Numbered from the stretch's first letter, positions 35,085 to 44,615 are shown. The stretch: 64,000 nucleotides of DNA from Marinobacter gudaonensis (GCF_900115175.1 NZ_FOYV01000001.1:1240001-1304000), one strand, 5' to 3'. Notes: generated by a model not told the origin, from the sequence alone. Translations and numbers: made by a program.

Positions 35085-36962
35085 ATGGCCCTGTCCTGGA
35101 ACCAGAAATTCATGCTGTTGATCGTCGCCACCCTGATCGGGCTGGGGCTCGCCACCACCGCTTCCCTGAGCGGGCTAGGACGGGTCTCGGATGCCTACGA
35201 GGCACGTGGGCAGGCGCGAGCCTACGAATCGGCATCCCTTACCCTGCTTAACGACTGGCTCGCCCTTGAGCGACTGAGCGGTAGCCTCAAGCCGGAGCAG
35301 GTGGAGGAATACCAGCAGCAGTTGGCCTCGCTGGCGGAACAGGCCACCTCACTCAGCGAGTCTGCCGTGCCCCTGCCTGACGACGACATCGCCAGCATGG
35401 CAAAACAGATACAGGCTCAGGTGACAGAGTATACCCGACTTCGGACCGAATGGCTGGCCCTCAAGCAGCAAATGGGCCTGACCGCCTCCGATGGGTTGCG
35501 TGCCACCATGGCGACCGCCATTGATGAGAATCTCCGAAAAATCAGCATTTCCATCTTCAATAACGACATCAACACCATCGCCTCTACCTACCGGGACTAC
35601 CTTGATACATTCGACCCTGCTTATGCCCAGGCTACCCGGGAAGCTCTCGAACGCATGAAGGCGACGGTGGTCGAGATGGACTGGCAGGACATCGACATCG
35701 GCCAGGCGGTTAAGGCCTTCGACGAGGCGTTCACCCAGGCGGAAACCCTGGCCAGCGAATTGGCAGGAATCGAGAGCCAGCTTGAAAACCTTGGTGACTC
35801 GATCCGGAATCTGGTGACCCGCCAGAATAACCTGCTCCGGAAAGAGCTTATTGTCGCAACCAGCCAGCAAGCGGAAGACACCCGAACCTTTTCTACCTGG
35901 CTCATTATCATTACCGCCCTGGCGGTCGTGGTCATTCTGGTAATCACCCTTACCACCGCCTCCAGAACGCTTGTAAGGCGCCTCAACGCCACGGTGGACC
36001 TGCTGACCCGTGTGGCCGGCGGCGATCTCAGTCATCGGCTGGAACCCGGCAAGAATCCGAATGACGAGTTCACTCGCCTGGGACAGGCCGCCAACAAGAT
36101 GCTCGACGATGTCTCGGGCGTTATCAGCCAGGTAGTGGATGGCAACCGCATGTTGTCGGAACTGCAACAGGAGCTGGATGGCCTGGTGGACAAGATGGGG
36201 CGTAACGGAGAACAGGTGGAGGAAGAAACCGAGCAAACCGCCACGGCCGTGCAGGAAATCTCCCACACCGCGGTAGATATTGCGAAGTACACCCAGTCCG
36301 TCAATGACGCCGTGCAAAGCGCCAATGGCGCCGCGCAATCCGGTTCGGATGTGGTTCGGCGCAGTGCAGACACCATGACTTCCCTGGCGGAACGCATCCA
36401 GAAAACCCACGAGCAGGTCGGCAAACTCGGCAAGACCGGCGAAAAGGTCAACTCCATCGTTGGTGTCATCAATGGCCTGGCCGAACAGACCAATCTACTG
36501 GCACTCAACGCTGCGATTGAGGCGGCACGGGCCGGAGAAGCAGGCCGCGGCTTTTCGGTGGTGGCCGATGAGGTTCGGTCTCTGGCCGAGAAAACCGTGA
36601 ACGCCACCAACGGTATCGCCGACATTGTTGAGTCACTGAATCAGGAGACCCGGGCCATTGCCCGCCTGATGGAGGAGGGCCTGAGTTCTGCGGGTGAAGG
36701 TGAACAGAGCGCCCGCGAAGCGGCCCGCGCCATCGACCAGATAACCGGCGCCGTCCGACAAGTGGCCGGGGACATGAACCAGGTCGTATCGTCCATAGAA
36801 GGCATCTCCACCACTACGGAGGAAATCGCCCAGAAAGTGGAGCAGATCCATGGCCACACCCAGGAAACGTCTGGCATTCGCCAGAACCTCACCGCCCACA
36901 TTGAGCGGCTATCGTCCCAGGTGACGGCCCTGACTACGGCTTCTCAGGGCTTCCGACTCTGA
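35085..36962 (+). CDS. Methyl-accepting chemotaxis protein
   Basis: 625-residue chemoreceptor. A first membrane helix (about 9-30) leads to a long helical periplasmic sensor with coiled-coil character (about 35-275), then a second helix ([20 protein letters not shown], about 280-305) and a HAMP domain. The cytoplasmic domain carries the hairpin tip [20 protein letters not shown] and [13 protein letters not shown], which bind CheA/CheW. No C-terminal CheR pentapeptide tether is visible. The ATG at 35085 has GGAG seven bases upstream. The ligand is unknown. Confidence 0.93.
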   Translation: MALSWNQKFMLLIVATLIGLGLATTASLSGLGRVSDAYEARGQARAYESASLTLLNDWLALERLSGSLKPEQVEEYQQQLASLAEQATSLSESAVPLPDDDIASMAKQIQAQVTEYTRLRTEWLALKQQMGLTASDGLRATMATAIDENLRKISISIFNNDINTIASTYRDYLDTFDPAYAQATREALERMKATVVEMDWQDIDIGQAVKAFDEAFTQAETLASELAGIESQLENLGDSIRNLVTRQNNLLRKELIVATSQQAEDTRTFSTWLIIITALAVVVILVITLTTASRTLVRRLNATVDLLTRVAGGDLSHRLEPGKNPNDEFTRLGQAANKMLDDVSGVISQVVDGNRMLSELQQELDGLVDKMGRNGEQVEEETEQTATAVQEISHTAVDIAKYTQSVNDAVQSANGAAQSGSDVVRRSADTMTSLAERIQKTHEQVGKLGKTGEKVNSIVGVINGLAEQTNLLALNAAIEAARAGEAGRGFSVVADEVRSLAEKTVNATNGIADIVESLNQETRAIARLMEEGLSSAGEGEQSAREAARAIDQITGAVRQVAGDMNQVVSSIEGISTTTEEIAQKVEQIHGHTQETSGIRQNLTAHIERLSSQVTALTTASQGFRL

Positions 36963-37026
36963 GCATGGAACCGGCCACCTACACCTGACGGTTGCGCTGC
37001 ATTAAGGAGAGCGCTAGCATTGCGGA

Positions 37027-37046
37027 TACTGTACATTTAAACAGTA
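37027..37046. promoter_or_regulatory. Perfect LexA (SOS) box
   Basis: TACTGTACATTTAAACAGTA: both hexameric half sites (TACTGT / ACAGTA) match the gammaproteobacterial LexA consensus with an 8-bp AT-rich spacer, and the symmetry continues one more base pair on each side. It lies 13-32 bp upstream of the radical SAM gene start, where a bound repressor would block transcription. Confidence 0.92.
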
Positions 37047-37058
37047 TCAGGTGTACCC

Positions 37059-38120
37059 ATGAAAACCCGCGCCACGGCCCTCAATCCGCACAACCGTTTC
37101 CAGCCCATCGCCACCGATCGAGAGGTGGACGATGGCTGGTATCGTGACCCGGAGGACGAATTCAACCCGGACAGCGTCGCCACTGAGGTTATTCTGGAGA
37201 ACGCCAGAACAATCATCAGCCGGAATTCGTCACCAGACGTGCCGTTTGATCAGTCGATCAACCCCTATCGGGGCTGCGAGCATGCCTGCATCTACTGTTT
37301 TGCCCGGCCAACCCATGCCTACTGGGACATGTCGCCCGGGCTGGACTTCGAGACCCGACTGATCGCCAAGCCCAATGCCGCCGCCCGGCTCCGGGAAGAA
37401 CTCGACAGGCCGGGTTACCGGGTATCGCCCATTGCCCTTGGCGTCAATACCGACGCCTATCAGCCCCTGGAGCGGAGCCAGAGGATTACCCGGCAAGTGC
37501 TTGAGGTGCTGTCCGACTATCGCCACCCGGTCTCGATCATCACCAAGGGCGCACTTATTCTCAGAGATCTGGACCTGCTGTCCGGGATGGCGGCGCAGGG
37601 GTTATGTTCGGTCAGGGTCAGCCTGACGACGCTGAGCAATGACCTCAAGCGCTCGATGGAGCCCCGCACCGCGGCGCCAGCCACCCGCCTGAAAATGATC
37701 CGGCAACTCAGTGACGCGGGGGTGCCCACCGGGATCATCCTCGGGCCGGTGATTCCCTTTGTGAACGATCATGAGATCGAGGCCATCCTGGAGGCAGCCG
37801 CCCGGGCCGGCGCCACCCGGGCCAGCTGGATTATGCTACGGTTACCTCACGAACTGGACGAGCTTTTCCAGGACTGGCTGCGCAGGCACTTTCCACAACG
37901 GGCCGAACATGTGATGAACCGCATGCGCGACCTCAGGGGAGGCAAGAGCTATGATGCCACCTTTGGCCGACGAATGACCGGCATCGGACCCTATTCGGAC
38001 CTGATCCGTCAGCGATTCACCAAAAAAGCCCGCCAGCTGGGGCTCAATCTTCATGAGGCGGAGCTGTTGCGTGTAGACCGGTTCCGGCGCCCGGGCGGGG
38101 AACAAATGGCACTCTGGTGA
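37059..38120 (+). CDS. PA0069-type radical SAM protein (spore photoproduct lyase-like)
   Basis: 353 residues. The radical SAM cluster motif is CEHACIYCFAR (C-x3-C-x2-C, about residues 73-83), followed by a partial TIM barrel (SPIALGVNTDAYQPLE, then ITKGALILRDLDLL, then GVPTGIILGPVIPFVND). The family is the SplB-related group annotated PA0069. No biochemical function is firmly known. A perfect LexA box sits 13 bp upstream, so it should be induced by DNA damage, and I recall the P. aeruginosa homologue being in the LexA regulon. A DNA-repair role is therefore likely. Confidence 0.88.
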   Translation: MKTRATALNPHNRFQPIATDREVDDGWYRDPEDEFNPDSVATEVILENARTIISRNSSPDVPFDQSINPYRGCEHACIYCFARPTHAYWDMSPGLDFETRLIAKPNAAARLREELDRPGYRVSPIALGVNTDAYQPLERSQRITRQVLEVLSDYRHPVSIITKGALILRDLDLLSGMAAQGLCSVRVSLTTLSNDLKRSMEPRTAAPATRLKMIRQLSDAGVPTGIILGPVIPFVNDHEIEAILEAAARAGATRASWIMLRLPHELDELFQDWLRRHFPQRAEHVMNRMRDLRGGKSYDATFGRRMTGIGPYSDLIRQRFTKKARQLGLNLHEAELLRVDRFRRPGGEQMALW

Positions 38121-38201
38121 AATCAAAAGAACTGGTAAGCTCAACATCCCGGCAGGTCCAGCCGCTCAGGAAGTATTGCCACGGGGAGGCAACCAACACC
38201 C

Positions 38202-39845
38202 ATGATTAACATTCGTCAGCTGTCGTTTGTGACTCTTCTGGCAACGATACTGCCATCGCTCTGGCTTGCGCCCGCACATGCTGCCGAGGGTGCCAATGAA
38301 CACATCGTCTCGAGAATCGAGGCGCTGAACGGCGGTTTTCCGGTAGAAGTGCTTGGCAGCCCGCTCATGGCAAAGAAGGCACTGCCCGCGTTTTACGCCA
38401 GTAACGGCTATCGTCTGGCCTGGGATTCAATGGAGTACCGCCAGCAACTGGCCGGGGCGATCGGACGCGCCAGCAACGACGGCCTGCTACCCGGTGATTA
38501 CCACGCGGATCTGCTGGCAAGCCTGGCATCCGCACCAATAGCGGATATCTCGCCGGCACGGCGGGCAGATATCGATCTGCTGTTCTCGGACGCCTTCCTG
38601 GTGTTCGGATCGCACCTGCTGGAAGGCAAGGTCAACCCCCAGACCATCCACGCCGAGTGGACGGCCAACCGGCGCCAACGGAAGATGGAGTCAGTACTGG
38701 CCGATGCGCTCGACAGCGGCGATATCGATCATACTCTGGACGCTCTGAGGCCGTCGCATCCCGCCTATCGCCAACTGATGGACGTTCGCCGTTCACTCGC
38801 CTCTGAAGCCGCGGCGCCCTGGGAGCCGCTGGCCGACAGACCCACGCTGCGGCCAGGTGAATACGATCCACGAGTGCCCGAAGTACGCCTGCGTCTGGCG
38901 GCCCTCGGAGACCTTGAACCGACCGACAGCACCGACCAGGACCCCCAGCTCTACAACGCGCTGCTGGAGAAAGCCATCAGGGCATTTCAGTCACGGCACG
39001 GGTTGGAAGCCGACGGAGTGATCGGCCGGGACACCTTCCGGGCCCTGAACCTCACACCTGCCGCGCGCATCCGTCAGCTTGACGCGACTCTGGAGCGATG
39101 GCGCTGGTTGCCCGAGTCACTGGGCGAAACCTACGTGCTGGTGAACATTGCCGGCTTTGAGCTGACCCTGATTGACCGGGGCTCCGAAGTTCTGCGCAAA
39201 CGCGTGATCGTCGGCAAGCCCTTCCGGCAAACGCCGGTGTTCAGTGATCAGATTGAATATCTTGTGTTCAATCCGACCTGGACCGTGCCCCGCACCATCA
39301 TGCTGCAGGATCAGTTGCCCCAGATCCTGAATGATCCGGACTATCTGGCAAGGCTCAACATCAGCGTCTACCGGGGCTGGGGCGCCGATCGAGTACCGGT
39401 TGACCCTGCCACGATCGACTGGTCCGCCCTGGGCAGGAACAACTTCCCGTACCAGCTGGTTCAGGAACCGGGGCCGCAGAACGCGCTCGGACAGGTCAAG
39501 TTCATGCTGCCCAACCAGTACGACGTCTATCTGCACGACACCCCGGGCAGGGGGCTGTTTGCCAAGTCAGAGCGCACCTTCAGCTCTGGCTGCATTCGGG
39601 TGGAGCAGCCCTTCGACCTGGCGGAACGTCTGCTCGCCGGTTCTCCCAACTGGTCCCGGGCGAGAATTGAGGGCGTCATCGACGGTCAGGTTCCGCAAAC
39701 GGTTCTTTTGCCCAGGCCCGTGCCGGTTCATCTCCAGTACTGGACCGCCTGGGTAGACGGCGAAGGCCGTATTCAGTACCGCAACGACATTTACGAGCGC
39801 GATGCGCGCCTGCTCAAGGAACTGAAGGGATCCATGGAGGGCTGA
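38202..39845 (+). CDS. Murein L,D-transpeptidase (YcbB/LdtD type)
   Basis: 547 residues with a signal peptide ending near AHA-AE (about 28), a helical scaffold domain, a peptidoglycan-binding domain (AIRAFQSRHGLEADGVIGRDTFRALN, about 258-283) and a YkuD catalytic domain. The active site includes the histidine in VYLHDTPGRG and the nucleophile in FSSGCIRVEQPFDLAERLL. It forms 3-3 cross-links between meso-diaminopimelate residues in the periplasm. The size and domain order match LdtD (YcbB, about 615). It heads a compact four-gene chain. Confidence 0.93.
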   Translation: MINIRQLSFVTLLATILPSLWLAPAHAAEGANEHIVSRIEALNGGFPVEVLGSPLMAKKALPAFYASNGYRLAWDSMEYRQQLAGAIGRASNDGLLPGDYHADLLASLASAPIADISPARRADIDLLFSDAFLVFGSHLLEGKVNPQTIHAEWTANRRQRKMESVLADALDSGDIDHTLDALRPSHPAYRQLMDVRRSLASEAAAPWEPLADRPTLRPGEYDPRVPEVRLRLAALGDLEPTDSTDQDPQLYNALLEKAIRAFQSRHGLEADGVIGRDTFRALNLTPAARIRQLDATLERWRWLPESLGETYVLVNIAGFELTLIDRGSEVLRKRVIVGKPFRQTPVFSDQIEYLVFNPTWTVPRTIMLQDQLPQILNDPDYLARLNISVYRGWGADRVPVDPATIDWSALGRNNFPYQLVQEPGPQNALGQVKFMLPNQYDVYLHDTPGRGLFAKSERTFSSGCIRVEQPFDLAERLLAGSPNWSRARIEGVIDGQVPQTVLLPRPVPVHLQYWTAWVDGEGRIQYRNDIYERDARLLKELKGSMEG

Positions 39846-39850
39846 CCGGT

Positions 39851-40303
39851 ATGCATCGGCTACTGATTGCCTGTTTCTCCGGCCTGCTTCTGGCAGGCTG
39901 CCAGTCTCAACCACCGGCCGGTGCTGATGTCGCGCCCGGCGCGGTGCTGATCAGTGCACAGCATTGCCTGAGCGAGTACCTCGAGGAGCTTGAGAAAAAC
40001 CACTATGGCCCCTGCCTCAAAATCATTTCCGTCGACGGACAAGCTCCCCCGGTTCGCTCCGACGGCTTCATTGAGCTGCCCGCCAGAACGCCCGTAACAC
40101 TCGGCGTCAGTTGCGTCTACCGGCACGCCGACGGCTCACCCATCCCGGCCACCATGGAGAACACTGAATTCTCCGTTACCCGGGCAACGTTCGAGAATCC
40201 GGGCACCCGCTGGTATCTGCATGCCCACAGGCAGGCTCGGCAGGTGGTGGGGTGCGAGCCCACCCTGTCCCGATCTGTTTATCCAACCTATGACACCGAG
40301 TAA
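39851..40303 (+). CDS. Small lipoprotein of unknown function
   Basis: 150 residues. A hydrophobic signal and lipobox LLLAGC give Cys17 as the lipidated residue. The mature part has several cysteines (HCLSEYLEEL, PCLKII, SCVYRH, GCEPTL) that could form disulfides. It starts 5 bp after the L,D-transpeptidase stop and overlaps the hydrolase start by 14 bp, so it is part of the same operon. I recognise no family. A role in envelope assembly next to the transpeptidase is inference. Confidence 0.72.
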   Translation: MHRLLIACFSGLLLAGCQSQPPAGADVAPGAVLISAQHCLSEYLEELEKNHYGPCLKIISVDGQAPPVRSDGFIELPARTPVTLGVSCVYRHADGSPIPATMENTEFSVTRATFENPGTRWYLHAHRQARQVVGCEPTLSRSVYPTYDTE

Positions 40304-41240
40304 CACCCCGCAAGAAAGCGACCGGACGCTGGTGCTCGCGGATGGCCGAAGACTCGCCTACACCGATTGCGGCGATCCGGAAGGCACCCCGGTGTTTTTC
40401 GCCCACGGCATGCCCGGTAGCCGTCTGGAAGGGTATTTTTTTGACAGGCTTGCCCAGGCCCACCGCTTTCGGATTATCACCGTCGATCGCCCGGGCATTG
40501 GCCGGTCCGGGTTCCAGGCCGGGCGGACGCTCCGGGATTACCCTCGCGACATCGAACAACTTGCGAACGCCCTGGGCATTGATCGCTTCACCCACATGGG
40601 CTGGTCCAGTGGCGGCTCGCGGACGCTGGCGTGCTGCCATGGGCTGGCAGACCGCGTGGAGCTCGGTGTCTGTCTCTCTGGTTATACCCATTTCCCGGAA
40701 TACCCCGGAAGCGGGAGGCTGCTTGAAGCCACCCGCTGGCCCGGTCCGGCCATGGCCAATCTCAGCCCGCGGCTGGTGCAGGTTGCCGTGTGCCTGGTCG
40801 CCTGGCTGTCCCGTGTCCAACCGGGCCTGTATATGAGAAGTGCCCGGCAGATAGCGAGCGTCCATGACCGGGCGCTGCTTCAGTCGCTGGCTGGCGATGG
40901 CCGGTTCCGGGCCGATCAGCTTGAGTGTCTCAATAGCCGCTGTCGCGCCATCGCCACGGATCTTCTGACCGAACTGGGTGACTGGGGTTTTCGCCTCGGG
41001 GATGTCCGTACGCCGGTGCTGATCTACCAGGGCGCCGATGACCCCTTCGTACCGGTGGACTATGCGCGCCACCTTGACGACAAACTACCTGCCTCCGAAC
41101 TCACCCTGATGCCAGACACAGGCCATCTTTATCCGCTGTCCGGAGCGTTTCAGGAGCGGCTGTTCACACACATCCGGCAGATGCTTCTGAGCGGCCGTAC
41201 CCGACCATTCACCGAACACACGTCAAGGAGCGCACTATGA
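40290..41240 (+). CDS. Alpha/beta hydrolase
   Basis: 316 residues with a complete alpha/beta-hydrolase fold. The oxyanion loop is HGMPGSR, the nucleophile serine lies in THMGWSSGGSR (about residue 106), the acid is in GADDPFVPVD and the histidine in DTGHLYP. No signal peptide is evident. Substrate is unknown. The ATG at 40290 lies inside the end of the lipoprotein gene. Its TGA overlaps the next ATG (ATGA), so it is tightly coupled to both neighbours. Confidence 0.85.
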   Translation: MTPSNTPQESDRTLVLADGRRLAYTDCGDPEGTPVFFAHGMPGSRLEGYFFDRLAQAHRFRIITVDRPGIGRSGFQAGRTLRDYPRDIEQLANALGIDRFTHMGWSSGGSRTLACCHGLADRVELGVCLSGYTHFPEYPGSGRLLEATRWPGPAMANLSPRLVQVAVCLVAWLSRVQPGLYMRSARQIASVHDRALLQSLAGDGRFRADQLECLNSRCRAIATDLLTELGDWGFRLGDVRTPVLIYQGADDPFVPVDYARHLDDKLPASELTLMPDTGHLYPLSGAFQERLFTHIRQMLLSGRTRPFTEHTSRSAL

Positions 41241-41530
41241 CCAACAAAGTGGACATACATTACTGCACAGGCTGTCGCTGGCTGCTTCGCTCAGCCTGGA
41301 TGGCGCAGGAACTACTGACCACCTTCGAGGCGGACATCAGCGAACTGAGCCTGCACCCGGGCAGCGGCGGTATCTTCGAAGTCTGGGTGAACGGAGAGCG
41401 AGTCTGGTCGCGCAAGGACGATGGCGGCTTCCCGGAGATCACTGTGCTCAAGCAACGGGTCCGCGACCAGATCGCTCCCGAGCGCTCGCTGGGCCACTCG
41501 GACCGGAAGTCCGCCGACTCTCCTGAATGA
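41237..41530 (+). CDS. Rdx/SelW family protein (Cys form)
   Basis: 97-residue thioredoxin-like protein of the SelT/SelW/SelH (Rdx) family. The redox motif is YCTGCRW (C-x2-C) near residues 9-15, with cysteine where some homologues use selenocysteine. The strand GGIFEVWVNGERVWSRKDDGGFPEITVLKQRVRD is diagnostic. Function is probably thiol redox. Coupled by ATGA to the hydrolase. The C-terminal tail (SLGHSDRKSADSPE) is extra. Confidence 0.9.
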   Translation: MTNKVDIHYCTGCRWLLRSAWMAQELLTTFEADISELSLHPGSGGIFEVWVNGERVWSRKDDGGFPEITVLKQRVRDQIAPERSLGHSDRKSADSPE

Positions 41531-41559
41531 TCCCTGAGCGATCCCTGAGTGATCATTCA
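41524..41559. repeat. Inverted repeat with tandem 11-mers after the Rdx gene
   Basis: TGAATGATC (41524-41532) and GATCATTCA (41551-41559) are a perfect 9-bp inverted repeat. Between and over them GATCCCTGAGC and GATCCCTGAGT are tandem near-identical 11-mers. It includes the Rdx stop codon and is followed by five A residues. It may be a terminator-like hairpin or an operator for the downstream reductase. Confidence 0.5.
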
Positions 41560-41657
41560 AAAATACTGACAGGCTGCTTCGATATTCTTCGCTTTAAGAC
41601 CCACGCCTCCGGCCCGATAGTAGTGCGCCATACATACATCAACACGTGAGGGTAACT

Positions 41658-42758
41658 ATGAGCGACGTAATGCAGCCTGTTCGATTCAGTTCCGTTGAGG
41701 TGCCCAACCGCTTTGCCCTGGCGCCAATGACCCGCACCAGCGCCGAACCGGACGGCACGCCCAACGCCCTGATGGCGGACCACTACGAGCGTTACGCCAA
41801 GGGCGGTTTCGGCCTGATCATCACCGAAGGCACCTACACCGACGACAAGGCTAGCCAGGGCTATGCCAACCAGCCTGGCATCATCAATGACCAGCAGGTT
41901 GCTGGCTGGAAAACCATCGTCGACCGGGTCCACTCTGCAGGCAGCCGTATTTTCATACAGCTGATGCACGCCGGCGCCCAGTTCCAGGCCAACCGGTACA
42001 CAGACCTGCCCCAGGGCCCCAGCCCGGTGATTCCCAAAGGTGCGCCGCTCGGTTTTTATGGCGACCAGACCGAATGGAAAACACCCGAGGCCATGAGCGA
42101 GTCTGATATCCAGGCAGCCATCGACGGCTTCGCCCTGTCTGCCGCCAACGCCAAAGCTGCCGGCTTCGACGGCATCGAGATCCACGGCGCCAACGGCTAC
42201 CTGTTGAATCAGTTCCTCAGCACCCACTTCAACCAGCGGGACGACCGCTATGGTGGCTCACTGGAGAACCGTCTGCGCCTGGTCACCGAAGTGGTCGACG
42301 CCGTTCGTAAGGCAGTGGGTGAAGACTTTCCTGTGGGCATCCGGCTGTCCCAGGGCACCGTCACCGACCCGGACTATCAGCTACCGGAAGGCGAGGCCGG
42401 ATTCCGGAAGATAGTGGAAGCCGTGCGTGACGCCGGCGCGGATTTCGTGCACACCACCGACGGCGATGTGAACCGTCAGCATTTCACCGAAGGAAACGGC
42501 AGCCTGGCCAGCGTGGCTCATCAGGTCGCCGGCATTGAGCTGATCCTTAACGGCGGAATTGACGAGATCAACTGCCAGGATGTGGCCAACCAGTTCCCCG
42601 GCACCCTGCTGGCGGTGGGCAAGAAAGCCCTGGCCAATCCGGATTTCGTCCAGCGGCTCAAGGATGGCAAGGAAATCGATGACATAGATTTTGCCATGCT
42701 GCAGCCCAAGGCCACCATCCGCAACGAACTGGCCTGGCGCGAGAAGAACGCCGCCTGA
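41658..42758 (+). CDS. Old Yellow Enzyme family ene-reductase
   Basis: 366-residue FMN-dependent alkene reductase of the NemA/XenB/OYE class. Motifs are PNRFALAPMTRTSA (FMN site), IQLMHAGAQ, EIHGANGYLLNQFLS with the substrate-binding His/Asn pair, and DDRYGGSLENR. Near the C-terminus ILNGGID and VGKKALANPDFVQRL bind the FMN phosphate. It would use NAD(P)H to reduce activated C=C bonds, maleimides, nitro compounds or explosives-like substrates. The ATG at 41658 has GAGGG about six bases upstream. It converges on the dehalogenase-like gene, whose end is 5 bp away. Confidence 0.92.
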   Translation: MSDVMQPVRFSSVEVPNRFALAPMTRTSAEPDGTPNALMADHYERYAKGGFGLIITEGTYTDDKASQGYANQPGIINDQQVAGWKTIVDRVHSAGSRIFIQLMHAGAQFQANRYTDLPQGPSPVIPKGAPLGFYGDQTEWKTPEAMSESDIQAAIDGFALSAANAKAAGFDGIEIHGANGYLLNQFLSTHFNQRDDRYGGSLENRLRLVTEVVDAVRKAVGEDFPVGIRLSQGTVTDPDYQLPEGEAGFRKIVEAVRDAGADFVHTTDGDVNRQHFTEGNGSLASVAHQVAGIELILNGGIDEINCQDVANQFPGTLLAVGKKALANPDFVQRLKDGKEIDDIDFAMLQPKATIRNELAWREKNAA

Positions 42759-42763
42759 TCGGT

Positions 42764-43651
42764 TCAGGTAGCTGAGAAAAAGCGCCGGAGCTCGTCTTGG
42801 ACGGCCTCCGGCGCCTCTTCCGGAAGGAAATGACCGCAATCGAGCGCGATGCCACTCACCTCCTCCCCATAATCACGCCACACCGACAGTACATCGTAGG
42901 TGCGGTGCACAAAGCCCCGGTTTCCCCAAAGCACCAGCAGCGGACAACTCACCCGGTGCCCGGCACGTCGGTCCTCCCGGTCGTGCTCGAGATCCACCGA
43001 CGCGGCAGCACGGTAGTCTTCGCAGCTGGCATGAACGGCCCCCGGCGAGGCAAAGCAGCGAACATAGTCGGCCACCGCCGCTTCATCAAATACAGCCCCC
43101 GGGGCGGACCAGCGCCTGAGTTTCTCCCGGAGGAAATACTCCGGGTCCTGGCCGATCATTCGCTCCGGCAGGCCGTCCGGCTGAATCAGGAAAAACCAGT
43201 GGTAGTAACCGGTGGCGAAGGCTTGATCGGTATGCTCGAACATGTGCAGCGTGGGTGCGATGTCCATGACACAGGCACGCTCGACCTGATCCGGGTAATC
43301 CAGGCACAGGCGGTGGACAACCCTGGCGCCCCGGTCATGGCCGGCCACTGAAAAACGCGGATAGCCGAGTTCGGCCATTACAGACACCATATCGGCCGCC
43401 ATCCGCCGCTTGCTGTAGGCCCGATGGTCCGGATCGGAATCCGGTTTACCGCTGTCCCCGTACCCCCTCAGGTCAGGGCATATTACCCGGAACTCCCTGG
43501 CCAGGGCTGGCGCAATCTGGTGCCACATAAGGTGGGTCTGGGGATAGCCGTGCAACAGCAGCAACGGCTGGCCAGCGCCGCCTTCGGCAAGGTTGATGTC
43601 CACGCCGTCGACCGTAATCGTTCGGTAGCGGAAAGGCTCAGGCAGTTTCAT
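42764..43651 (-). CDS. Fluoroacetate dehalogenase-like alpha/beta hydrolase
   Basis: 295 residues. The nucleophile is Asp106 in AGHDRGARV, with Arg107 and Arg110 matching the fluoroacetate-carboxylate binders of characterised enzymes (FAcD/RPA1163 Arg111, Arg114). Asp130 (acid) and His274 complete the triad. The fluoride pocket residues His151 and Trp152 (YYHWFF) and Tyr213 (EDYRAAA) are all present. The EDYRAAASVDLEHD string is close to characterised enzymes. It would replace halogen by hydroxyl on haloacetate. Some homologues are general epoxide or ester hydrolases, but the full residue set makes dehalogenation the best reading. Confidence 0.82.
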   Translation of the reverse strand: MKLPEPFRYRTITVDGVDINLAEGGAGQPLLLLHGYPQTHLMWHQIAPALAREFRVICPDLRGYGDSGKPDSDPDHRAYSKRRMAADMVSVMAELGYPRFSVAGHDRGARVVHRLCLDYPDQVERACVMDIAPTLHMFEHTDQAFATGYYHWFFLIQPDGLPERMIGQDPEYFLREKLRRWSAPGAVFDEAAVADYVRCFASPGAVHASCEDYRAAASVDLEHDREDRRAGHRVSCPLLVLWGNRGFVHRTYDVLSVWRDYGEEVSGIALDCGHFLPEEAPEAVQDELRRFFSAT

Positions 43652-43792
43652 GGTCCACTCCCGGTTGGCCGTTGTTATGGATGATCATGGCAAAGGTAGC
43701 AACAGTTATCGCCCGGATCAGGCGAGATGACCATACGACCAACTGCCAGCAACCGGATGCTATGCTCACACCAACAACCGACAGGAGAATGC

Positions 43793-44578
43793 ATGACATC
43801 CGATATCAGCATTGTCTGGCTGGGCACGCTGGCCAGCCTGTTCGCCGGCCTTGCCACCGGGGTGGGCGCACTCGCCATCTTTCTGGTGCGCACCATCACC
43901 CACAAACTCCAGGACGCCATGCTGGCGGCAGCCGCCGGGGTCATGCTGGCAGCCTCCTTCTTTTCCCTGCTCCTGCCCGGCCTGGAATACGGCGAACAGA
44001 TTACCGGCCACACCTGGAGCGCTGCCCTGGTGGTAATACTGGGCGTGCTCTCGGGGGCCGCAGCCATCTACTACGTGCACCAGAAGCTCCCTCATGAGCA
44101 CTTCGAACTGGGGCGTGAGGGGCCGGAGGCATCCTACATCCGCGGTATCTGGCTGTTTATCATTGCCATTACCCTGCATAACTTCCCCGAGGGCATGGCC
44201 GTGGGCGTAGGCTTCGCCGGGGGCGATGTAAAGAACGGTTATGTTCTGGCCACTGGCATCGGCCTGCAGAACATTCCCGAGGGCCTCGCAGTGGCGTTTT
44301 CATTACTTGCCATCAACTACTCCCGGTTCCGGGCCTACCTGATTGCCCTCCTCACCGGCCTGGCCGAGCCCCTCGGCGGCGTGTTCGGCGCCACCCTGGT
44401 GTGGCTGGCGGAACCGCTGATGCCCTGGACGCTGGGGTTTGCCGCCGGCGCCATGCTGTTCATCATCAGCAACGAAATCATCCCGGAGACCCACCACCGG
44501 CAGTGGAAAATCATGTCCACCTTCTGCCTGCTGGCTGGCTTCGCGGTCATGATGTTTCTGGACGCCACGCTTGGCTGA
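43793..44578 (+). CDS. ZIP family metal transporter
   Basis: 261-residue inner-membrane protein with eight predicted helices. Metal-binding motifs on helices 4 and 5 are LHNFPEGMAVGVGF and LQNIPEGLAVAFSL, with the histidine-glutamate and asparagine-glutamate sets of the ZIP family. It imports zinc or other divalent metals. The start at 43793 has AGGAGA upstream; a longer in-frame extension is unlikely. It converges on a LysR gene. Confidence 0.9.
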   Translation: MTSDISIVWLGTLASLFAGLATGVGALAIFLVRTITHKLQDAMLAAAAGVMLAASFFSLLLPGLEYGEQITGHTWSAALVVILGVLSGAAAIYYVHQKLPHEHFELGREGPEASYIRGIWLFIIAITLHNFPEGMAVGVGFAGGDVKNGYVLATGIGLQNIPEGLAVAFSLLAINYSRFRAYLIALLTGLAEPLGGVFGATLVWLAEPLMPWTLGFAAGAMLFIISNEIIPETHHRQWKIMSTFCLLAGFAVMMFLDATLG

Positions 44579-44615
44579 GGCGATCACCTCTGTCGCCCCT
44601 ATCGCCTAAACGGGC

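Noticed and set aside
44578..44607. AGGCGAT / ATCGCCT hairpin after the ZIP gene
   Set aside because: A 7-bp stem with a 16-base loop and no T run may be chance.
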